From assembly GCF_024266705.1 (NCBI RefSeq), contig NZ_CP100757.1, positions 1,488,001 through 1,552,000 of the forward strand: a stretch of DNA of 64,000 bases, written 5' to 3'. The DNA is from Natrinema gelatinilyticum (GTDB lineage: Archaea > Halobacteriota > Halobacteria > Halobacteriales > Natrialbaceae). A program made the position numbers and the translations under genes. Shown here in pieces: positions 31,848-40,216 of this stretch; within the stretch, counting starts at the first letter, position 1, and every line of letters begins with the position of its first letter. The notes beneath the pieces are model-generated. The model saw nothing but the letters and a program-made list of their open reading frames with translations, was not told where the DNA came from and did no database searches.

Positions 31848-32159
31848 ATGACGGACGAGCACTTCGAGGACGCGCGTATCGGAAAGCAGGCCAATATCTA
31901 CTACGACGGCGAGGTCACCAGCCGCGACGTCGAGACGGCCGACGGCCAGCGGAAGACGCTGGGAATCATGCTCCCCGGGGGGTACACCTTCGAGACCGAC
32001 GACGAGGAGGAGATAGAGATCGTCGCCGGGGAACTCACGGTCGACGTCGACGGCAACGTGAACAGCTACGAGGCCGGCGACGTGTTCACCGTCCCGTCGG
32101 ACACTACGTTCGGCCTCGACGTCGAGACGGTCGTGGACTACTGCTGTACCTACCGCTGA
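31848..32159 (+). CDS. ppnP: Pyrimidine/purine nucleoside phosphorylase, PpnP (DUF1255) family
   Basis: This is a 103-residue single cupin. The segments LGIMLPGGYTFETDDEEEIEIVAGEL and YEAGDVFTVPSDTTFGLDV line up with E. coli PpnP (YaiE), which phosphorolyses several nucleosides to base and ribose 1-phosphate. It is a complete protein of normal length. The link to its neighbours is through the nucleobase genes elsewhere in the window rather than the amino-acid genes beside it. It starts 100 bp from the divergent amino-acid dehydrogenase gene. Confidence 0.85.
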   Translation: MTDEHFEDARIGKQANIYYDGEVTSRDVETADGQRKTLGIMLPGGYTFETDDEEEIEIVAGELTVDVDGNVNSYEAGDVFTVPSDTTFGLDVETVVDYCCTYR

Positions 32160-32185
32160 GTCGGGGTCCACACCGGTATCTGTCG

Positions 32186-32434
32186 CTACCGCCCTTTCGA
32201 GCCCCAGCCGAAGGCGAGCCAGCTGCCGTCGGTGTGCACACCTCGCCGGTCACATAGTCGTCGGGCGTCAGCCGGTAGTTCAGCGCTACCTGGATAGCGC
32301 CCAGCTGGGTCGAAGCGTACAGCATCTCGAGGAACCAGTGGGTGTTCTGCAAGAGGACCGCCACGCGGTCGCCCTGTCGACACCAGGTCGGTAGCGCGGT
32401 CGAGAAAGACCGACGCGAGCAATTCCTCCTTCAT
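32186..32434 (-). pseudogene. Chimeric scar: acyl-CoA ligase N-terminus joined to an SDR C-terminus
   Basis: The minus strand begins MKEELLASVFLDRATDLV, shifts frame, and reads VAVLLQNTHWFLEMLYASTQ and LGAIQVALNYRLTPDDY, the N-terminal part of an AMP-binding ligase. It then passes directly into VTGEV and, one frame over, HTDGSWLAFGWGSKGR, which is the C-terminus of a short-chain dehydrogenase almost identical to that at 48.1 kb (ADGGWLAFGWGSKSR). The join lies at the similar DDYVTGEV/DHYMTGEI text, so a deletion fused two unrelated genes. It is not functional. Confidence 0.75.
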
Positions 32435-32537
32435 TGCTACGTGTTCGCATATCTTGCGGAGGGTGGGAGAGTGACTTTCATTGGTTCGGCGTTCGGTCCG
32501 GTGACGGCCGCTTGTCCAGCCTCACGGGGCGAACGCT

Positions 32538-32543
32538 TATTAT
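32538..32543 (+). promoter_or_regulatory. TATA-like box of the GH88/105 gene
   Basis: TATTAT is centred about 30 nt before the ATG at 32571. Confidence 0.4.
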
Positions 32544-32570
32544 CGCGGGCGGAGAGAAAACCACTGACTC

Positions 32571-33590
32571 ATGAATGACGCGACGGCGGCGGTAGTCGAA
32601 CGTGTAGCGCATAAAACGTACCATCGGGACATGCAGGGCGAGGACTGGGAGATGTCGCTCGCCATCGACGGCCTCATCTCGACCGGAGAGTCGGAGTTCG
32701 TCGAAGCGGCGCGGAACCTCATTGACCGACAGATCGAACTCCAAGGCAGCGAAGGGAAGCTCGGCTACGACGACCCGAAGCCGTGGCTCGATGACGGTGC
32801 CCGCGCTCAGTCGGAGTCGTCGGCCCTGGTCAACGGCTGCCTGGAGTTCTACGAGCGAACCGGCGAGGAACGGTACCTCGACGCCGCGCGGAAACAGGTC
32901 GAGTTCCTGCTCGAGGACGCCACGCGGCTCGAGGACGGGACCATCTCCTTCGCCTCGGAACCCATCGAACTCTGGGTCGACTCCATCTACCTGGTCGCAC
33001 TACCACTCGCGCGCTACGGCGATGTGACGGACGACGAGGCCGCGCTTGAGGAGGCAATCGACCACGTCGTCGCCCAGGAGAAGCTGCTCCAGGACCCCTA
33101 CGAGGACCTCTTTCGCCACGAGTGGCGTGAGACGCCAAATACCTACCCCGAGAGCACCTTCTGGCTCCGGGGTAACGGCTGGGCCGCTGCGGGCATCCTC
33201 AACATGCTCGAGTACGTCCCCGACGACCACGAGAACTACGACACCCTGGTCGATAGCTTCCAGCGGGTCTGCGCTGCCATGCTCGACCTGCAGGACGCGA
33301 GCGGCTTCTGGCATCACATCCCCGACGATCCGTGGACCGCGAAGGAGGCTTCCGGCACCCTCCAGTTCGCGTACACCTTCCACAAGGGCGTCGAGCAGGG
33401 GCTGCTCGGCGCAGACGAGGGCTACGTCGAGGCCGCCGAGCGCGCCTTCGAGGTCTGCAAGGGCGTCATCGACGACGAGGGTGCGGTGACCCGCGTCGCA
33501 GTCCCGCCGGGTGGCCCGGACGTCCCCCTCGAAGTCGCCTCCTATGGCCAGGGCTGGTTCCTCTTGGCGGCCGAGCAGCTCCACGGCTAA
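32571..33590 (+). CDS. Glycoside hydrolase family 88/105-like protein (unsaturated uronyl hydrolase type)
   Basis: This 339-residue all-alpha (alpha/alpha)6-barrel protein has repeated helices and motifs of the GH88/GH105 group: LWVDSIYLVALPLARYGD near residue 133, STFWLRGNGWAAAGILNMLEYVP near 194, and FWHHIPDDPWTAKEASGTLQFAY near 243. Such enzymes remove unsaturated uronic acids from pectin or glycosaminoglycan oligosaccharides by hydrating the double bond through an Asp. The DSIYL and RGNGW segments fit that chemistry. No polysaccharide lyase or sugar transporter is nearby, so the gene stands alone. An unusual hydratase acting on another unsaturated substrate is an alternative. Confidence 0.75.
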   Translation: MNDATAAVVERVAHKTYHRDMQGEDWEMSLAIDGLISTGESEFVEAARNLIDRQIELQGSEGKLGYDDPKPWLDDGARAQSESSALVNGCLEFYERTGEERYLDAARKQVEFLLEDATRLEDGTISFASEPIELWVDSIYLVALPLARYGDVTDDEAALEEAIDHVVAQEKLLQDPYEDLFRHEWRETPNTYPESTFWLRGNGWAAAGILNMLEYVPDDHENYDTLVDSFQRVCAAMLDLQDASGFWHHIPDDPWTAKEASGTLQFAYTFHKGVEQGLLGADEGYVEAAERAFEVCKGVIDDEGAVTRVAVPPGGPDVPLEVASYGQGWFLLAAEQLHG

Positions 33591-33659
33591 AACCGCTCGA
33601 GGGGGCCGTTTGGCCGCCTCACCGTTAACTCTTTGTCGCTGCCCACGATTCGGAGACGT

Positions 33660-34847
33660 ATGCCTGGAGCGTTAGACGACGTTACCGTTGTAGACTTCTC
33701 GCAGCTAGTACAAGGGCCGCTGGCGACGCAGTTCCTCGGCGATATGGGCGCCGACGTCATCAAAATCGAGGCACCCGGCGGCGAGTGGATGCGCCAGTCG
33801 TGGTCAATGGCCAACGCCTACGAGGACGGCGTCAATCTTACCTTCCTCACGGCCAACCGGAACAAGCGCAGCGTCGAACTCAACATCAAGGACGACGAGC
33901 AACTGGAGGTCCTCTACGACGTCATCGCGGACGCGGACGTGTTCGTCGAAAACCTCCGACCGGGCGTGGTCGACCGGCTCGGCCTCGGCTACGACGACCT
34001 CTCGGAGATTAACCCCGGCATCGTGTACTGCTCGGCGTCTGGCTACGGCGAGGAGGGCCCCTACACCGACCGGCCGGGCCAGGACCTCATCATCCAGGGT
34101 GTCTCCGGCCTGGCGACGCTCAATGGCCGCGCCGACGACCCGCCGACGCCCGTTGGCCTCCCGCTGAACGACTTTTACTCGGCGGCCATGCTCGCGTTCG
34201 CGGCTGTCTCCGCGTTGTACCATCGCGAGCAGACCGGCAATGGACAGCACATCAAAACCGATCTGTTGAGCGCGTCGGTCCACCTCCAGTCGATGGAGAT
34301 AGACACGTACCTCAATACCGGCGAGCTGCCCGAGCGCAGCAAGACCGGCATCTCCCACCCGTACTATCAGGCCCCCTTCGGCGTCTACGAGACTGCCGAC
34401 GGACACATGACCCTCTCGTTGACCACGCCCTCCGTCGTCGGCGATGCCCTCGGGATCGATTCGCTCGAGGGCTACGACTCCTGGGAGACCGCCTACGAGC
34501 ACCGCGACGAGATAAAGCCGCTCATCGAGGACGTCCTCCGCGAGGAGCCGACCGACTACTGGATCGACAAGCTCGTCGAACACGATATCTGGGGCGGTCC
34601 CGTCCAGACGATGGAAGAGGTTGTCGACGATCCGCAGGTCGGAGTGAACGACATGATCCGGACCGTCGAGCACGAGGAACTGGGCGAGATAGAGCTCACC
34701 GGCGTCCCCTTCCGGATGACCAAGACGCCGCCGGACATCCACGAGGCGCCGCCGGCGCTGGGCAACGCGACCGAGGAGGTCCTGCGCGAGTACGGTTACT
34801 GCGAGGCGTTCATCGAGGAACTACAGATGCGAAACCAGGACCGCTGA
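33660..34847 (+). CDS. CaiB/BaiF family (family III) CoA-transferase
   Basis: The enzyme has 395 residues. Family blocks are VVDFSQLVQGPLATQFLGDMGADVIKIEAP, NRNKRSVELNIK, YCSASGYGEEGPY, GLPLNDFYSAAM (nucleophilic Asp near residue 167) and QTGNGQHIKTDLL. It is similar but not close to the protein at 13.3 kb. The ATG at 33660 was chosen because MPGALDDVTVVD is the usual N-terminus. Next to it are an MDR dehydrogenase, an enoyl-CoA hydratase and an acyl-CoA dehydrogenase, so it probably activates a catabolic acid using another CoA ester as donor. The acid is unknown. Confidence 0.9.
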   Translation: MPGALDDVTVVDFSQLVQGPLATQFLGDMGADVIKIEAPGGEWMRQSWSMANAYEDGVNLTFLTANRNKRSVELNIKDDEQLEVLYDVIADADVFVENLRPGVVDRLGLGYDDLSEINPGIVYCSASGYGEEGPYTDRPGQDLIIQGVSGLATLNGRADDPPTPVGLPLNDFYSAAMLAFAAVSALYHREQTGNGQHIKTDLLSASVHLQSMEIDTYLNTGELPERSKTGISHPYYQAPFGVYETADGHMTLSLTTPSVVGDALGIDSLEGYDSWETAYEHRDEIKPLIEDVLREEPTDYWIDKLVEHDIWGGPVQTMEEVVDDPQVGVNDMIRTVEHEELGEIELTGVPFRMTKTPPDIHEAPPALGNATEEVLREYGYCEAFIEELQMRNQDR

Positions 34848-34899
34848 CCGGCGGCGAATGGCCATCTCGAATCCCATGCGACCGCTTTTTCGACCGCGG

Positions 34900-36006
34900 T
34901 CAGTCTCCGTGCGAGGGGATGAGCGAGGCCCGCCCGACCTCGCGGGCGTCGGACTTCTCCAGGGCCGTGCTCACGTCCACTAGGTCGAACTCTGCGTCGA
35001 TGAGTTCGGCGTAGGGGTAGTCGTCGACGGTCTCTGCGAGGAAGTCCAGCGCCTTCCCGAGGTACCATGGGTCGTAGCGCATCGTCGAGACGACGTCGAT
35101 GTTCTTCCGGGTGAGCAGCGCCGGATCGAACTCAGCGGTGTGCCCGGGGGTGATATTGCCGATCTCGAGGTACCGGCTGCCGTTCCGGAGCAGGTGCGGA
35201 CCCTCGGCGAACGCTTGCGGGATGCCTGCGAGTTCGATGGCCACGTCAGCGCCGAGGCCGCCGGTGAGTTCCGCGACGCGCTCGCCGCGGGCTTCCGGCG
35301 TCTCGTACTCGCGGAAGTCGACGACGTGGTCGACGCTGAAGCGACGGGCGCGTTCGATGCGGTCGTCGACCCCCTCGACGAGGATGGTCTCGGCGCCGTA
35401 CTCGTTGGCGACGGCGATGGCGTTCTGTCCGAGGCCGCCGCCGCCCTGGACGACGAGTGACTCGCCGCAGGAAAGGCCGACTTCGTCCAGTCCGAACAGG
35501 ACCTGCGAGAGCGCGCAGTTGGCCGCGGCGGCGACGCCTGGCGGAATCTCTGTCGGAACCTTGTAGAAGTGCTGCTCGGGGTGGATGTAGTAGTGTGTCC
35601 CGAAGGTGCCGTGGAAGTGCGGCCACTGATCAGGGTCCTTCAGCCAGTGCTGGAGCGCGTTCTCGCAGGAGCGGAACTCGCCCGCACCGCAGAACTGGCA
35701 CTTCCCGCAGGCGATGAAGTACGTCGGCGAGACGAGGTCGCCTTCTTCGATGGGTTCGCCGGCGTAGTCGGTCTCGACGCCCTCGCCGAGGTCGCTCACG
35801 TGGCAGAGGGCCTCGTGGCCCAGTACCATCTGGTCGAGCACCGGGTGATTGCCCTTCCAGATGTGCAGTTCCGATCCGCAAACGTTGGCTTGCTCGATTT
35901 CGGTCACCAGCGCCCCGGGTTCCGGATACGGGACCTCGTACTCCTTTATCTCGACAGTTTCGGGGCTCTGTAGATACGCGAGCCTACCGGTGGGGCTATC
36001 TGCCAT
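34900..36006 (-). CDS. Zinc-dependent alcohol dehydrogenase (MDR family)
   Basis: This 368-residue protein has catalytic-zinc residues in NVCGSELHIWKGNHP (Cys43) and VLGHEALCHV. Structural-zinc Cys are in CGKCQFCGAGEFRSC (about 99-113), and the NAD-binding turn is GGGGLGQNAIAVANEYGAETI. An unusual segment (HWLKDPDQWPHFHGTFGTHYYIHPEQHF) follows the structural zinc and is rich in His and Trp, possibly shaping the substrate pocket. The neighbours are CoA-ester genes. A related group acts on hydroxy- or cyclohexanol-type intermediates; the substrate here is open. Confidence 0.9.
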   Translation of the reverse strand: MADSPTGRLAYLQSPETVEIKEYEVPYPEPGALVTEIEQANVCGSELHIWKGNHPVLDQMVLGHEALCHVSDLGEGVETDYAGEPIEEGDLVSPTYFIACGKCQFCGAGEFRSCENALQHWLKDPDQWPHFHGTFGTHYYIHPEQHFYKVPTEIPPGVAAAANCALSQVLFGLDEVGLSCGESLVVQGGGGLGQNAIAVANEYGAETILVEGVDDRIERARRFSVDHVVDFREYETPEARGERVAELTGGLGADVAIELAGIPQAFAEGPHLLRNGSRYLEIGNITPGHTAEFDPALLTRKNIDVVSTMRYDPWYLGKALDFLAETVDDYPYAELIDAEFDLVDVSTALEKSDAREVGRASLIPSHGD

Positions 36007-36098
36007 AGTACCAACCGAGCCCGCCCCGAGACATATACTCTTCGCCGCAGGGTACTCGTGTGGAGAGCCCGCCCGTCCCCGCGGACCCCCACGACCGC

Positions 36099-36863
36099 TC
36101 AGTCGCGCTGCCAGTCGGCCTCGCGCTTCTCCAGGAAGGCGCTGGTCCCCTCGACCCGGTCTGCCGTCATGAAGGTGTTCGCGAGGACGGTGGCCGCCTC
36201 GCTAGCCCCCTCGCGCTCCCCGTTGACGAGGTTCTTCGTCAGTTCGACGGCCAGCGGCGCGCTCTCGATTATCTCCTCGATGCGCTGGTCGACGACGTCA
36301 TCGACCTCGTCCGCCGGGACGACGGCCGAGACCAGGCCGACGCGGTGGGCCTCTGCGGCGTCGAGCGTCCGGGCGGTCACCATCATTTCGCGGGCCGGCT
36401 TGGTCCCGATGAGGTCGGGGAAGCGGAACAGGCCATTCAGCGAACTGACGCCGATCTTCGGCTCGATGAGGCTGAACGCGGCGTCCTCGGTGGCGACGGT
36501 GACATCACATAGTCCTGCGATCTCGCAGCCGACGCCGTAGGCGATCCCGTCAACCTTGGCGACGACCGGAGTGTTGATGCGCTCGATGGTGCCGCTGGCC
36601 TCGCGGATGTACTCACAGTAGTCTAGCACGTCCGTCGCCGTCTCCAAGTCACGGATGTCCTGGATGTCATCGCCGGCGCAGAAGGCGTCGCCCTTCCCTT
36701 CGATCAGCACTGCCCGAACGTCGGGGTCGTCATCAGCGGCCAGCAGCGCCTCGCGGAATTCCTCCCACATCTCGACCGAGACGGCGTTTAGGTGCTCCGG
36801 GCGGTCAAAGGTGACACGGCAGACTGGACCGTCGATGTTGCGTACGATGTGCTCGTAAGCCAT
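36099..36863 (-). CDS. Enoyl-CoA hydratase/isomerase family protein
   Basis: The protein is a 254-residue crotonase-fold enzyme. The oxyanion-hole strands are GDAFCAGDDIQDIRD (near 62) and KVDGIAYGVGCEIAGLCDV (near 104-122), and the substrate loop is FSLIEPKIGVSSLNGL. It would hydrate or isomerise an enoyl-CoA. It is divergent from the acyl-CoA dehydrogenase gene (116 bp), a normal pairing for beta-oxidation. The residue normally contributing the second catalytic Glu of hydratases is not obvious by eye, so isomerase or hydrolase activity is possible. Confidence 0.9.
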   Translation of the reverse strand: MAYEHIVRNIDGPVCRVTFDRPEHLNAVSVEMWEEFREALLAADDDPDVRAVLIEGKGDAFCAGDDIQDIRDLETATDVLDYCEYIREASGTIERINTPVVAKVDGIAYGVGCEIAGLCDVTVATEDAAFSLIEPKIGVSSLNGLFRFPDLIGTKPAREMMVTARTLDAAEAHRVGLVSAVVPADEVDDVVDQRIEEIIESAPLAVELTKNLVNGEREGASEAATVLANTFMTADRVEGTSAFLEKREADWQRD

Positions 36864-36979
36864 GGATGGACGTCACTCGCGACGGTCAAATCACTTGTGA
36901 TGAGGCCGCTGGCCGACGCGATGGGGCGATGTCGGTGGGCGTCGAAAAGCATAAACCCGCACCCACGCACAGCTTTGCT

Positions 36980-38149
36980 ATGGCATCCCAAACCAGCGGA
37001 CAGTTCATGCTGAACGACGAGCAGCAGGCGATTCGCGCTGCCGTCCGTGAGTTCGGTGAGGCGGAGATCGAACCTGTCGCCAGTGAGTACGACGAGAGCC
37101 ACGAGTACCCGTGGGACGTCGTCGAGAAGGCGGCCGCCGCCGACCTGGTCGGCCCGTTCATCCCGGCCAAGTACGGTGGGGCCGGCATGGACGTCCTTGA
37201 GACGGCCATCGTCACCGAGGAGCTGTGGCGCGCGGACCCCGGCATCGGGGCCGCCATCGACCTCATGGCGTTCAACTCGACGCTATACGTCATGAACAAC
37301 TACGCCACAGAAGAGCAGAAAGAGGAGTGGTTCTCGGGTATCGCCGCGGGCCAGAAGTCCATCGCCATCGGCATCAGCGAGGCCGCTCACGGCAGCGACG
37401 TCGCGAGTATAGAGACCCGGGCCGAGCGGAACGGCGACGAGTACGTCGTCAACGGCGAGAAGATGTGGATCTCCAACGGGTCGATCGCCAATGCCGTCCT
37501 GCTGGTCTGCAAGACGGACCCCGGAGCAAGATACGACGGCATCAGCACCATCCTCGTCCCGCTCGATGCCGATGGCGTCACCACGAGCAAGATAGACAAC
37601 AAGCTCGGGCTACACGCCTCGGACACGGCCGAGATCGTCTTCGACGACGTGCGCGTCCCCGCAGAAAACCTAGTCGGCGAGGAGAACCGCGGCTGGCAGT
37701 ACTTCAACGAGGCCATGGCACCCGCTCGGGTCCAGGTCGCCGCGCAGGCACTCGGTGCGGCCCAGGGCGCGCTCGACGCCGCCATTGACTACGCACAGGA
37801 ACGCGAGCAGTTCGGCCAGAAAATCGGCGAATTTCAAGCGATCCGCCACAAGATCGCCGAGATGGCGACGAACGTCGAGGCGGCCCGCTCGCTGACCTAC
37901 CGCGCTGCGGGCCTGTACGACGCCGGCGAAATCGAGCTGTCCGAGCGGTTCGCGAGCATAGCGAAGCTATTCGCCAGCGACCGCGGGTTCGAGGTGGCCG
38001 ACGAAGCCGTCCAGGTGTTCGGCGGAGCCGGCTACGTCACCGACCACCCCGTCGAGCGGTACCTCCGGGACGTCCGCGTCACCAAGATATACGAGGGCAC
38101 CAACGAGATACAGAAGGAGATTATCGGCAACCGCCTGCTTGGGCTGTAA
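36980..38149 (+). CDS. Acyl-CoA dehydrogenase
   Basis: This 389-residue FAD enzyme of the short/branched-chain acyl-CoA dehydrogenase type has an N-terminal helical domain (MLNDEQQAIRAAVREFGEAEI). The FAD/substrate strand IAIGISEAAHGSDVASIETRAER and KMWISNGSIANAVLLVCKT lie in the middle domain. The C-terminal IYEGTNEIQKEIIGNRLLG carries the Glu that aligns with the catalytic base of MCAD. The ATG at 36980 gives the normal start; the 38 upstream codons extend into the intergenic region. With the adjacent hydratase and thioesterase it forms a beta-oxidation unit. Confidence 0.92.
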   Translation: MASQTSGQFMLNDEQQAIRAAVREFGEAEIEPVASEYDESHEYPWDVVEKAAAADLVGPFIPAKYGGAGMDVLETAIVTEELWRADPGIGAAIDLMAFNSTLYVMNNYATEEQKEEWFSGIAAGQKSIAIGISEAAHGSDVASIETRAERNGDEYVVNGEKMWISNGSIANAVLLVCKTDPGARYDGISTILVPLDADGVTTSKIDNKLGLHASDTAEIVFDDVRVPAENLVGEENRGWQYFNEAMAPARVQVAAQALGAAQGALDAAIDYAQEREQFGQKIGEFQAIRHKIAEMATNVEAARSLTYRAAGLYDAGEIELSERFASIAKLFASDRGFEVADEAVQVFGGAGYVTDHPVERYLRDVRVTKIYEGTNEIQKEIIGNRLLGL

Positions 38150-38196
38150 GGGCCGAACCACAACAGTCACGTGACTGCCGGGCGAGCGAGCTAACC

Positions 38197-38589
38197 ATGT
38201 CCGATTACGAGATGGAACTCACCGCTCGATACGGCGACAGCGACGCGATGGGCCACATCAACAACGCCGTGTACTCTACGTACATGGAACACGCCGCCAC
38301 GGCCATGTTCGGCGAACTACTCGACGTTCAGATCGACGAGGTCCCGCTCGCTATCGTCCGCCTCGAACTCAACTTCGAACGACAGATCGAAATCTGCGAC
38401 ACGGTCACGTCGGCAGTCACGGTCACGGAGGTCGGCGAGAAGAGCATAGTCTTCGACCACGAACTCTCCGTCGACGGCGTAACCGTCGCCACCGCCAAGG
38501 CCGTCCGCGTGGCGTTGGACGACGACCGCGAGGGCGCGATTCCCGTCCCCGACGAGTGGCGCGAACGGCTCGAATCCAACCGGGAGTGA
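38197..38589 (+). CDS. Acyl-CoA thioesterase (4-hydroxybenzoyl-CoA thioesterase/YbgC hot-dog family)
   Basis: This 130-residue hot-dog protein has the family hallmark YGDSDAMGHINNAVYSTYMEHA at about residues 12-33, with the catalytic Asp of the YxDxDxxGHxNNxxY motif. It hydrolyses an acyl-CoA to acid and CoA. It follows the acyl-CoA dehydrogenase gene by 47 bp on the same strand and is probably co-transcribed, perhaps releasing CoA from dead-end intermediates. Confidence 0.9.
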   Translation: MSDYEMELTARYGDSDAMGHINNAVYSTYMEHAATAMFGELLDVQIDEVPLAIVRLELNFERQIEICDTVTSAVTVTEVGEKSIVFDHELSVDGVTVATAKAVRVALDDDREGAIPVPDEWRERLESNRE

Positions 38590-39143
38590 TCACCCCAAAG
38601 TCGACGTGGCCGTCGCCACCTGGCAGCGCCATCCGACTATTAGGCGTCGTGACCTCAACCCGCCCGCATAGCCACGATACCCGCCGAGCGGCGGTAGCTA
38701 GCCGGACCACGCGGGTCCGGCTAGCTACCGCCGACGCGGCCGAGCACTCCCACGCCGTCCCCTGCTGTTTCGCCTCCTCAAGGACGTCCCTGGACGAGAA
38801 ACCGAAGGACGTCGACCGGCGCGACCTCCACCGGGTCCGCGACGTCGGCCAAGTCGCCTCTTTGGGCACGCTGTTCCCTGCCGAGGCGGGATGACCGCCA
38901 CCACAGCGTTCCGCATCGAGGATAACAGTTCCGTCGACCCGTCCTCCGAAAATAACGAAAATCGAGTGAGGGCGCGCGAATGAATCACTCCTTGCAGTAT
39001 CCCAGTGAGCTACTCTGTTCCGCGGTGCGGAAATCGGGCGAGGCGTCACCCGGTTGATTGTCGGCCGCTGCCCATGTGGCGTTCGCTGGTCGCGCGGCTG
39101 TCGCTGGTCCGGTGGCGTCGCTTCTGGGTCGACGGCGGCACAG
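38590..39143. other. 554-bp gene-free region with a large hairpin
   Basis: No convincing gene is present. Plus-strand text near 38740-38890 (AEHSHAVPCCFASSRTSLDE) and minus-strand alternatives are open but have no family pattern or start signal. The region follows the thioesterase gene and precedes the stop of the convergent PLP enzyme gene. Confidence 0.45.
38691..38731. repeat. Perfect 18-bp inverted repeat with a 5-nt loop
   Basis: GCGGTAGCTAGCCGGACC (38691-38708) is followed by ACGCG and then its exact complement (38714-38731). It lies about 100 bp after the thioesterase stop with no T-run, so it is either a strong RNA hairpin or a protein-binding or recombination dyad. Confidence 0.97.
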
Positions 39144-40112
39144 TCAGCAGATGCAGACCGACGACCCTTCCAGGCCGTCGTAGAGATCGTCAGAGAGATA
39201 CTTCAGGCCGGTGTCGCAGGCCACCGTGACGACGGTGTCCTCGGGATCTCGCTCGGCCGCGACCTGCCGTGCAGCCGCGACGTTCATCCCGGAACTCGTG
39301 CCGACGAGCAGCCCCTCGTCGCGCGCGAGGTCTCGGACGCATTCGATTCCCTCCTCTGAGGGGATTGTGTGGACCGCGTCGTAGCGCCCCTGCTTGACGA
39401 GCGGCGGATAGCTGACGATGGCGGTTCCCTCGACGGCGTGGCCACCCGCGCGCCCCTTTGTGAGGACGGGCGACTCCGCGGGCTCTACGAGCGAGACGTC
39501 CACGTCCGCGCCACGTTCGGCCAGCGCATTCGACGTCCCCATCGCGCACCCGCCTGTGCCGACTATCATGACGAACTCGTCGACGCCGGGCCGCTGGTCG
39601 AGTATCTCCGCGCCAAGTTCCTGGTACCCCGCCAGCTGGTCGGGGTTGTCGAACTGGTTCGTGAAATACGCGCCGGTGCGTGCCTGGAGGTCCTCGGCCG
39701 CCGCCTGCAGGTCGTCGAACAGGCCGTCGTAGGACTCCCCGTTCGGCGTCTCGACGACCTCGAGGTTCGCTCCCAGCGCCGACATCGACGCGCGTTTCTC
39801 CTCAGCCACGCAGTCGGCGGTCACGACGTGCATCGGGTGGTCGAGGACCGCGCAGACGAACGCGAGGCTCGTCCCCGTGCTCCCGCCGGTGAACTCTACG
39901 ACCGGGTCGCCGGGTTCGAGGTCGCCGCGCTTCCGGGCCGCCTCGATCATCGCCAGCGCCATCCGGTCTTTTAGGCTGCCCGTGGGATTGGCGCCCTCCC
40001 ACTTCACATAGATCGACGCGCCGCCGTCGGGCCTCATCGAGGGCAGTTCCACTACCGGCGTCTCACCGATCGCTTTGAGCGTGTTGGCGTACTCCATGGT
40101 ATCTAGTCGCAT
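39144..40112 (-). CDS. PLP-dependent cysteine synthase family protein
   Basis: This 322-residue fold-type II enzyme resembles cysteine synthase and cystathionine beta-synthase. The PLP Lys is in WEGANPTGSLKDRMA near residue 48, the phosphate-binding loop is TGGSTGTS near 95, and GTSSGMNVAAA is C-terminal. The protein ends SSVCIC, an unusual double-Cys tail. It may make cysteine from an activated serine, or act as a beta-elimination or substitution enzyme on another amino acid. The ATG at 40112 and another five codons later are both possible starts. There is no visible functional link to the acyl-CoA genes around it. Confidence 0.88.
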   Translation of the reverse strand: MRLDTMEYANTLKAIGETPVVELPSMRPDGGASIYVKWEGANPTGSLKDRMALAMIEAARKRGDLEPGDPVVEFTGGSTGTSLAFVCAVLDHPMHVVTADCVAEEKRASMSALGANLEVVETPNGESYDGLFDDLQAAAEDLQARTGAYFTNQFDNPDQLAGYQELGAEILDQRPGVDEFVMIVGTGGCAMGTSNALAERGADVDVSLVEPAESPVLTKGRAGGHAVEGTAIVSYPPLVKQGRYDAVHTIPSEEGIECVRDLARDEGLLVGTSSGMNVAAARQVAAERDPEDTVVTVACDTGLKYLSDDLYDGLEGSSVCIC

Positions 40113-40216
40113 AAATCGGTCGTAATGGTCATCAAACTACCGGGGCGAACCACGTCACGCGATGCAACGCCGGGTCCAAGCAACCTTTTTGAACGGGCCA
40201 GTCGACTACTTAGGAA

